A DNA stretch of 17,123 nt, from assembly GCA_003647605.1 (NCBI GenBank), contig QMND01000003.1, positions 1 through 17,123 on the forward strand, in the 5' to 3' direction. Of this stretch, positions 7,154-13,800 are shown piece by piece. The notes beneath the pieces were generated by a model that was given only the letters and a program-made list of their open reading frames with translations, was not told where the DNA came from and did no database searches. Made by a program: the position numbers and the translations under genes. This DNA is from Candidatus Shapirobacteria bacterium. GTDB taxonomy: Bacteria; Patescibacteriota; Microgenomatia; UBA12405. Numbering within the stretch: the stretch's first letter is position 1; each line of letters starts with the position of its first letter.

Positions 7154-7531
7154 ATGTTGTGGTGGAAGAAATTGAGATTGGTAGATGGTCTATTGGTAGT
7201 GGGAATTATTTTGGTAATTATCGGTTTGGCGATGGCTTGGAGACAGCAGAAAGGTAATGATGAGATTAAGTGGACTAAGGCTAATCAAACGGTCAAGGGG
7301 GCAAGAAAATATAGTTATGAAAGAAAAGAAAAAAGACAGGGAAAAGTTAGTTTGAATGGGGCTAGTCAGGAGGAGTTGGAGAGCTTAAGAGGAATTGGTC
7401 CGGCTTTGGCAGACAGGATTATCGAGTATAGGCAACTAAATGATGGTTTTAGAAATATAAAAGAAGTGATGTTGGTTAGAGGAATTGGAGATAAGTTGTT
7501 TGAGAAAATTAAAGATGAAATTGAGCTGTAG
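7154..7531 (+). CDS. comEA: ComEA-like DNA receptor (membrane-anchored helix-hairpin-helix protein)
   Basis: 125 residues. There is one N-terminal transmembrane helix (about 10-29) and a charged linker (30-62, Lys/Arg-rich). A double helix-hairpin-helix domain (about 63-125) has 'VSLNGASQEELESL', 'LRGIGPALADRIIEYR', 'FRNIKEVMLVRGIG' and 'KLFEKIKDEIEL'. The two 'RGIG' hairpins are the DNA-backbone-binding elements of the ComEA family. The protein is expected to sit in the membrane with its DNA-binding domain outside, passing incoming double-stranded DNA to the ComEC channel. Length and layout are typical of short ComEA proteins. comEC is the next gene but one, which supports the competence assignment. 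An ATG at 7147 is out of frame. Confidence 0.85.
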   Translation: MLWWKKLRLVDGLLVVGIILVIIGLAMAWRQQKGNDEIKWTKANQTVKGARKYSYERKEKRQGKVSLNGASQEELESLRGIGPALADRIIEYRQLNDGFRNIKEVMLVRGIGDKLFEKIKDEIEL

Positions 7532-7537
7532 GTTTTC

Positions 7538-7592
7538 AAAAAGTTGTGACATTTTGAAAGCTAACTTTTAAAAAGTCTTGACATTTTGAAAG
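7538..7592 (+). repeat. Two 23-nt direct repeats forming a tandem promoter-like region
   Basis: AAAAAGT-NN-TGACATTTTGAAAG occurs at 7538-7560 and 7570-7592, with 21 of 23 positions identical and a 32 nt period. The second copy supplies a perfect TTGACA -35. The first copy reads TTGTGACA at the same place and lacks a good -10. TTTCAAAA/TTTTGAAA (7534-7541 and 7552-7559) also form an inverted pair in copy 1. This could be a duplicated promoter or a two-site operator. Confidence 0.55.
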
Positions 7593-7607
7593 TCTAATTG
7601 GTAAAAT
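7578..7607 (+). promoter_or_regulatory. Promoter of the AAA_14/DUF4143 ATPase gene
   Basis: TTGACA (7578-7583), an 18 nt spacer and TAAAAT (7602-7607) form the best sigma-70-type promoter in the window. The ATG is at 7614, only 6 nt after the -10, so transcription would start at or next to the start codon, predicting a leaderless mRNA. Confidence 0.65.
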
Positions 7608-7613
7608 AACAAG

Positions 7614-8780
7614 ATGAAATACAAAAGATTATTGGATGATAAGTTGGAAAATCACTTTGATAGGCATCCTAAACAGGCTTTAGTATTGTTAGGAGCTAGA
7701 CAAGTGGGTAAAACAACTATTTTGAAAAGGTTGTTCCCAGAAGCAAAATATTTGTTGGTTGATGAGGTGGGAGTGCATAAGATCTTGGAAAGTTATAGTT
7801 CGGCTGTTTATAGGCAATTAATAGGTGGTGCTAAGAGAATTTTCATTGACGAGTTACATTTATTGTCTAATCCAGGTCGAGCAGTGAAATTGATTTATGA
7901 TCAAATACCAGAAGTTGAAATTATAGTTAGTGGTTCATCTTCTTTGCATATTAAAAACAAAATAGCTGAGAGTATGGCAGGCAGAGCTATTGATTATTTT
8001 TTATATCCTTTGACATATTCAGAGTATTTGTATCAAACAAACATAAACGATCGAATGGATTATGTGATTAGTTCGAAGTTGTTGAGTGGAGATGAATCAA
8101 ATAGTGTGGCGACTTATGACATCGAAAGTTTGGTTGAGGCAATGTTGTTGTATGGTCAATATCCTTATTTAATAAGAAATCCTAGGGATAAGTTATACCT
8201 AAAAAATATGATTGATAAGGCGGTTTTTAAGGATATCGTGGCCTTGAATTTGATTGAAAACAGGAGCGAAGCCTTAAGATTGTTAAAGTTGTTAGCCTAT
8301 CAAATTGGTAATGTTTTGAGTTATTCGTCTTTGGCTAAAAGGTTGGAAATTAGTGCGCCGACGGTTCGTAGATACATTGATATTTTTGAGCAGAGTTTCA
8401 TAATTTATAGGCTGTCTCCTTTTATGAATAATACGGGTAGAGAGATTTCTAAATTACCTAAAATTTATTTTTGGGATTTGGGGTTGAGAAATGCCTTGGT
8501 GGACAATTTTAATGAGTTAGAATTGAGATTAGACAAGGGAACTTTATTTGAAAATTTTATCGTTAATGAGTTGAAAAAAGAATTTGATTATAATGATAGT
8601 GGTTATAGGCTTAGATATTGGAGATTGAGGTCGGGGCAGGAGGTTGATGTGGTTTTGACTAAAGGGGATGAAGTTTATGGTTGCGAGATTAAGGTTGGTA
8701 GAGGTAAGGTGTCAACGGCTTTTAGTAATCGCTATCCTAAGGCAAAAAAAAGATTAATAAGTTTGGATAATTTTGTGTAA
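7614..8780 (+). CDS. AAA_14/DUF4143 family ATPase
   Basis: 388 residues, the normal size for this family. The N-terminal P-loop domain has Walker A 'GARQVGKTT' (27-35), Walker B 'RIFIDE' (75-80) and a 'SGSSS' sensor strand (106-110), followed by 'AGRAIDYFLYPLTYSEYL', a hallmark of AAA_14. A winged-helix-like middle ('YSSLAKRLEISAPTVRRYI') leads to the C-terminal DUF4143 domain with 'LFENFIVNELKKEF' and 'RSGQEVDVVL ... CEIKVG'. Glu343/Asp345/Glu358/Lys360 resemble a PD-(D/E)xK nuclease-like core. The family is common and mobile in bacteria and archaea, and its biological role is not firmly known. It has its own promoter and sits inside the competence locus between comEA and comEC, which may be insertion rather than function. 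Confidence 0.85.
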   Translation: MKYKRLLDDKLENHFDRHPKQALVLLGARQVGKTTILKRLFPEAKYLLVDEVGVHKILESYSSAVYRQLIGGAKRIFIDELHLLSNPGRAVKLIYDQIPEVEIIVSGSSSLHIKNKIAESMAGRAIDYFLYPLTYSEYLYQTNINDRMDYVISSKLLSGDESNSVATYDIESLVEAMLLYGQYPYLIRNPRDKLYLKNMIDKAVFKDIVALNLIENRSEALRLLKLLAYQIGNVLSYSSLAKRLEISAPTVRRYIDIFEQSFIIYRLSPFMNNTGREISKLPKIYFWDLGLRNALVDNFNELELRLDKGTLFENFIVNELKKEFDYNDSGYRLRYWRLRSGQEVDVVLTKGDEVYGCEIKVGRGKVSTAFSNRYPKAKKRLISLDNFV

Positions 8781-8783
8781 AAA
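8778..8783 (+). promoter_or_regulatory. Possible -10 box before comEC
   Basis: TAAAAA lies 6 nt before the ATG at 8790 and overlaps the stop of the ATPase gene; TAAAAT directly abuts the ATG. There is no clear -35. The spacing matches that of other leaderless-type starts in the window, but A-rich sequence makes this weak. Confidence 0.2.
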
Positions 8784-8789
8784 TAAAAT

Positions 8790-9629
8790 ATGTTGAAGGG
8801 GTTGATGGTGAAGGTGGTTAAGTCTAGTTTGCCGATTAAAGAAGCGGGGTTGGTGTTGGGAATAGTTTTGGGAGATAAAAGTGGTTTTAGTCATCAGTTT
8901 TATCAAAAATTGATAGATAGTGGTTTGGTTCATATAGTGGTGGCTAGTGGGACTAATGTAATGTTGGTTAGCAGTTTGGTAATTGAAAATTTGGCTTATA
9001 TTTTAGGTAGAAAAAAGGCTATAGTTGTGGGTTTGGGGGTGTTGTGGTGGTATGCCTTGATGGTTGGTTTGGAGGCGCCTATTTTGAGAGCTAGTTTGCT
9101 GATGACTATTTTTTATTGGAGTCGATTATTAGGTAGAAAGTATAGTTTAAGTAGAGGTTTGTTAGTAACAGTGGCGATAATGTTGTTAATAGATTGGCAG
9201 ATGATTAAAGAGGTCAGTTTTTGGTTGTCTCTAATGGCTTTTTTGGGAGTTTTAACTTACAGAGGTAGACATAGTTGGGCTTTGACTTTATGGGTGATGG
9301 TTTGGGTGTGGCCGATTTTATCTTTAGTGTTTGGACGATTGGCTTTGTTGAGTTTCGTGTTTAATATGTTGGTGTTGTTTTTGGTGGAAACGATTAGTTT
9401 GGTGGGTTTGGGGGCTATGTTAGTAGGATTGGTTTGGCCGATGGTGGCTAGATGGTGGTTGTGGTTAATTTATCCTTTATTAAGGTATTTTGTTATGGTA
9501 GTTGAATGGGGGGCTGATTTGAATTGGATAGTCGATTTTAATTTTAATTGGTGGATGTTGGTTGGTTGGTATCTGATTTTGTTTTGGTGGTTGGAGAAGA
9601 GGAAGAAGAGACAAAAACTTTGTTGTTAG
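8790..9629 (+). CDS. comEC: ComEC/Rec2 competence channel, membrane domain only
   Basis: 279 residues, far shorter than full-length ComEC (about 700-800). It contains only the polytopic Competence domain: 'GLVLGIVLGDK', then 'SGLVHIVVASGTNV' (the equivalent of 'HLLAISGLHV' in the family), and 'LEAPILRASLLMTIFYW' (equivalent of 'VPALRAxxM'), with multiple hydrophobic helices to the end. The N-terminal OB-fold (DUF4131) is absent and the C-terminal metallo-beta-lactamase domain is encoded separately at 10045-10842. The protein should form the inner-membrane channel that passes single-stranded DNA into the cell. It has 20 Trp in 279 residues, an effect of the G/T-rich coding strand. The ATPase gene ends 9 nt upstream, so they may share a transcript. 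The last 86 nt overlap an antisense cupin gene. Confidence 0.85.
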   Translation: MLKGLMVKVVKSSLPIKEAGLVLGIVLGDKSGFSHQFYQKLIDSGLVHIVVASGTNVMLVSSLVIENLAYILGRKKAIVVGLGVLWWYALMVGLEAPILRASLLMTIFYWSRLLGRKYSLSRGLLVTVAIMLLIDWQMIKEVSFWLSLMAFLGVLTYRGRHSWALTLWVMVWVWPILSLVFGRLALLSFVFNMLVLFLVETISLVGLGAMLVGLVWPMVARWWLWLIYPLLRYFVMVVEWGADLNWIVDFNFNWWMLVGWYLILFWWLEKRKKRQKLCC

Positions 9630-9963
9630 GAACACTAGGAGTTCTAATAGCAATGTAAGTAACAGCTTCGATAATTTGGGTGATAGTTTCATGGACGCCG
9701 GCTTGTTGGAAAATAAAATCGCCGGCTTTGATAATGTATTGTTTACCATCGAGGATCATTTTGGCTTTACCAGTTATGAAAATTAGCATTTCTTGGCCGG
9801 TGGGGTGGTAGTGGTTTGGCGATGTTTGGCCTGGTGATAGGTGACCATATTTGATTTCAAGTTGATCGGTTTTTAGAAGACTGTTGGAAGGATAAAAATG
9901 ACCACACAGCCAACCTCTGGCATAAGCAGGGAGTTTGTCAATTTGACCAATGTGATAGTTCAT
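9544..9963 (-). CDS. Single-domain cupin protein
   Basis: 139 residues. The cupin barrel spans about 30-110: 'GHLSPGQTSPNHYHPTGQEML' supplies the motif-1 metal ligands His51, His53 and Glu58. 'LDGKQYIIKAGDFIF' is the intermotif turn and 'AGVHETITQ' gives His91 of motif 2. All four metal-binding residues are therefore present. The family ranges from isomerases and dioxygenases to sugar-binding sensors; no substrate can be named. There is no signal peptide, so it is cytosolic. Residues from about 112 onward form a low-complexity Ser/Thr/Lys/Asn tail that lies entirely antisense to the 3' end of comEC. It separates the two ComEC pieces and is transcribed against them. Confidence 0.75.
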   Translation of the reverse strand: MNYHIGQIDKLPAYARGWLCGHFYPSNSLLKTDQLEIKYGHLSPGQTSPNHYHPTGQEMLIFITGKAKMILDGKQYIIKAGDFIFQQAGVHETITQIIEAVTYIAIRTPSVPNNKVFVSSSSSPTTKTKSDTNQPTSTN

Positions 9964-9969
9964 GGGTTT

Positions 9970-9998
9970 ATTTTATTATGACAGAAAAGTGATGAAAA
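9970..9998 (-). promoter_or_regulatory. Promoter of the cupin gene
   Basis: Read on the - strand: TTTTCA (9993-9998), a 17 nt spacer, TAAAAT (9970-9975), then 6 nt to the ATG at 9963. This is the same -10-to-start distance as for the ATPase gene, again implying a leaderless transcript. Confidence 0.45.
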
Positions 9999-10032
9999 AG
10001 TGGGGAAGTGGGGAATGTAAAAATCAACATAG

Positions 10033-10038
10033 TAGAAT
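10033..10038 (+). promoter_or_regulatory. Putative -10 box of the ComEC-type metallo-beta-lactamase gene
   Basis: TAGAAT lies exactly 6 nt before the ATG at 10045. No recognisable -35 is seen 17-18 nt upstream. The upstream 81 nt are shared with the divergent cupin promoter. Confidence 0.35.
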
Positions 10039-10044
10039 AATTTA

Positions 10045-10842
10045 ATGAAGAAGTGGTTGTTGTGGTTGAGTTTGATGGGCTTGGTGTTTTATGTGGCTTT
10101 GGAGTGGAATGACTACAACCAGGTTAAGATAGTTTTTTGCGATGTGGGACAAGGAGATGGTTTTTTGGTAGAGAAGCAAAATACTCAGTTTTTGTTTGAT
10201 GTGGGTTCAGCTAATCAAAAAATGTTAGGTTGCTTGGCTGATAATATACCTTTTTGGGATAGACAAATTGAAGCTATAGTGGTAAGCCATTGGGATGAAG
10301 ACCATTGTGGAGCTTTAGGGGAGATTGATGATTATTATCAAATCAAAAAATTGTGGTCGGGGGTAAAAGCTAAAGACGGTTTTGAGCAATTTAATTATGC
10401 AGACATTCTGAATAAAGGTGATAGATTAACAAATAGTTGGTTAGATTTTGAGGTGTTGTGGCCGGATAAAAAAGTTAGATTAAATGAAAAAAGAATCGAT
10501 GTCAGTAATTATTATTCAGTGGTGGCTTTATTAAAAGTGGTTGGTAAAAAAGTTTTGTTAACTGGTGATGCTCCTCAACAGGTAGAGCAAAGATTGGTGT
10601 GGAGAGGTGATTTGAATGAAGAAGTTGATATTTTGAAAGTTAGCCATCATGGATCAGCTACGGGGACAAGTCAGGATTTGTTGGAGGTAATTAAACCCAA
10701 AATGGCAGTGGTTGGAGTGGGTAAAAATAACTATGGTCATCCAACTAAAGAGGTGTTAGATAGGTTGAAAAGGGCGGACATAGAAATTAGAAGGACGGAT
10801 ATGATGGGGAATGTGATATTAAGACAGGGAAAAGAATGGTAG
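10045..10842 (+). CDS. ComEC-type metallo-beta-lactamase domain protein (split ComEC C-terminal part)
   Basis: 265 residues. An N-terminal hydrophobic segment (about 4-20) anchors the protein, and the rest should be outside the membrane. The metallo-beta-lactamase fold begins 'VKIVFCDVGQGDGFLVE', the strand pair that follows the channel in intact ComEC. Metal motifs are 'SHWDEDHCGAL' (His82, Asp84, Asp86, His87), 'LTGDA' (Asp175) and 'VSHHGSATGTS' (His201/His202), followed by 'GHPTKEVLDRL' (His232). The key residues are therefore intact. In the family this domain is proposed to degrade the non-transported DNA strand; here it may do so as a separate subunit next to the ComEC channel. Position and sequence suggest fission of an ancestral comEC or, as an alternative, replacement by a stand-alone paralogue. 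Confidence 0.8.
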   Translation: MKKWLLWLSLMGLVFYVALEWNDYNQVKIVFCDVGQGDGFLVEKQNTQFLFDVGSANQKMLGCLADNIPFWDRQIEAIVVSHWDEDHCGALGEIDDYYQIKKLWSGVKAKDGFEQFNYADILNKGDRLTNSWLDFEVLWPDKKVRLNEKRIDVSNYYSVVALLKVVGKKVLLTGDAPQQVEQRLVWRGDLNEEVDILKVSHHGSATGTSQDLLEVIKPKMAVVGVGKNNYGHPTKEVLDRLKRADIEIRRTDMMGNVILRQGKEW

Positions 10843-10858
10843 TTTTGAAGTAAAAAAA

Positions 10859-13800
10859 ATGGTTAAATGGAGAAATATGAACGGTTTTGTTAATGGGCGC
10901 ATGTTGGTTTATGTCTATAAATTGGTATTGGCGATGGTGTTTAGTGTGTTTTTGGTGTGTCTTTTTTTGTTTGAAACAAAAACAGTTCAGGCTTTAACAA
11001 AAACAGTGACTAGTAGGGTAGATTTTAAGGCTGGTAAATTTGACGGAACGGAGGCGGATAGTCAGGAAGGTAAGTTGAAATTAAATCCAGCTGGAAGTTG
11101 GGTGCCTAAGACTTATAAAACCCCAGATCGGGCTTTGTCGGTGGGAACGGCCATTGTGAGTGACGGGGATTATGTTTATACCTTAACTGGTTATGAAAAT
11201 ATATTTTCTAGATATTTGCCACTGGAAAACAAGTGGGAGAGTTTGGCGGCGGCACCAAGAATGGCCTATTATGGGGCTGATTTGACGGTTTTGGGGAATT
11301 ATATTTATGCTGTTTTTGGTGGTTATCAAAAAGAGTTTGCTAGATATTCGATTATTAACAACTCTTGGGAAGAATTGACTAATGCGCCTGATTTGATTTA
11401 TGGAGGTGGATCTTTGTCTAGTGATGGAACTTATGTCTATGCTTTGAGAGGTGGGGCAACGAGCGATTTTTGGAAATATGATGTAAGTGAAAACAGTTGG
11501 TCAGTTTTGGCTAACCCACCCTCAACTATTTATCACGGAGCAACTTTGGTGTATAACAATGGATATTTATATACACCTAGAGGTTACAACCGTAACACTT
11601 TTTATCGTTATGATATTTCGGGGAATTCGTGGACGACCATGACCAATGCGCCAGGGACTTTTTATGATGTTCATAATGCTGATGTGGTTAATGGGTATAT
11701 TTATATATTAAGAGATAGGAGTACAACGGATTTTTATCGTTATAATATTTCTGGAAATAGTTGGGAGACTTTAAGTACGGCTCCGGCTACAACTCGTTAT
11801 GTGGGGGTGGTCTATAATTCTAGTAATAGCCAGTTGTATGTTTTTAGAGGTAACGGTCAGTATGATTTTTGGAAATACGATATTGCCAATGATGAGTTCT
11901 TAGGTCCAGCTAATTTGCCAGCTAATCCCGGTAGTGGGGCTGATTTAATAGAACACAACGGTTATTTATATTATCCTAGGGGTTATAACTCAACTTCTTT
12001 TTACAGATATGATGTGAGTGGGGATAGTTGGGAATCTCGGGCAAATTTGCCAGCTAGTTTTAACGATGACACTAAAGGAGTAGGAGTAGGGGGAACATTG
12101 TTTTTCTTTAGAGGGGGAAATACGACCAGTTTTTATTCTTATGACACGACGGCTAATTCGTGGTCAACTAAGGCTGAGGCACCAGCCACTATCCGTTATG
12201 GAGGTTGTTTGGTTTATCCGGGTAGCGGTGATTATATTTATGCAACGAGGGGAAATTATAGTCGAGCTTTTTATCGTTATAGTATCTCTGGAGACAGTTG
12301 GGATGATGGGGCGGTGGCTGATTTACCTGACAATAGTGAAGCAGCTTATGGAGCGAGGTTGGCTTGGGACGGAACCGACATTTACTATTTTTCGGGATCT
12401 AGAACCAATCAGTTGTTGAAATATAATATTAGTGGAGATAGTTGGACAGAATTGGGAAGCCTGCCTTATGCACCTTTTTGGGGGACAGATGTGGTTTATT
12501 ACAATGGTAAGTTTTATGTACAAGCTGGTTATTATAAAGATGATTTGTGGGAGTATAAAATTAGCAGTGGGGTGTGGAGGTGGTTGGGTAATATGCAAGA
12601 TAGATATGCGTATGGTTTAGGGCCTTACAACGGGGGGTCTCTAGAGTATGTAAATTATGGGGGCAATCATTATTTGTATTCAATTTATGGCAACAATATA
12701 AATAATATGTTTGTTTACAGTATTAGTAATGATGATTATGTAGCTAGGGGAGACTGGACCAGTGATGTTTTGGACTTGACTTATGTGGACAGTGGCAGTT
12801 CGTGGACAATTGCTTCTAGTTCGGCGGTGGGTGGTGGTAGTTGGTTGCAGATGTTGACTAGGAGTTCGGCTGACCAAATTAATTGGACTAGTTGGGAGGA
12901 TGCAACTGGGGGTACAATTGCTTCGAATCAAAATCGCTATTTGCAGATTAAAACCAAAATGAGTTCGGTAGGGAGTAGTGGAGTAAGTATTAGCGATATA
13001 ACCGCTAACTATACAGGTGATGAGGTAAAACCTAGTAATCCAACTAGTTTTAGCGGATTATCTCAGCAAGTGTCGGGAGTTGGTTTAACTAGTGGCGGAA
13101 CATATGGTTATACTCGTCCTTATTTTAGTTGGTCGGGAGCTAGTGACGGTCAGAGTGGAATAGCTGGTTATTATGTTTATTTTGGAACTGAGGCCACAGC
13201 TGATCCTCAAGTTGTGGGTAGTTATCAGACTGGAACTAATTATTTGGTGGTAGATAATTTAAGTTCTGATACTTATTATTTGAGACTAAAAACTAAAGAT
13301 GTGGCTGGTAATGTAAGTGATGCAATCACTGGTTTTAGTTATGTGTATCAGGGCTTGGCGTCGCAGAGTTTGACGATAGAAAATGATGGAGAATTTTTGG
13401 GAGTAGGAAGTAGTGTGGCAACTACAGGAGGGAAAATTAAACTGAGTTCAAAAGCTGGTTTTTGGTTAAATGAAAGGTTAAGTTTGGCGCCGTCCAATAT
13501 TCGTTATGGGGCCAATTTTGCCTATGTTAGCTCATCTAAAAAACTTTATACATTTAGAGGGGCAAATACAACGGCTTTTTATGAGTATGATATTGAAACT
13601 GACACTTGGACAACTAAAGCTAATGCACCCGCCTCAGTGTATCGGGGTGGAGATATAGTAGCTGGTCCAAGTGGTTATTTATATGCTTTTAGGGGTTCAA
13701 ACACTACAACTTTTTGGCGTTATGATATTGCTCAGGATAGTTGGTCCGATGGTGATGCGACCGATGCGCCTCAAACAGTCTATTATGGTTCTAGTTTAAT

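Noticed and set aside
7534..7559. Inverted pair TTTCAAAA/TTTTGAAA as a terminator for comEA
   Set aside because: The stem is weak and AT-only apart from one pair, and no T-run follows on the + strand; the direct-repeat/promoter reading explains the sequence better.
8790..9629. Short ComEC as a pseudogene
   Set aside because: The frame is intact with conserved channel motifs, and the missing catalytic domain is encoded intact just downstream, which fits gene fission rather than decay.
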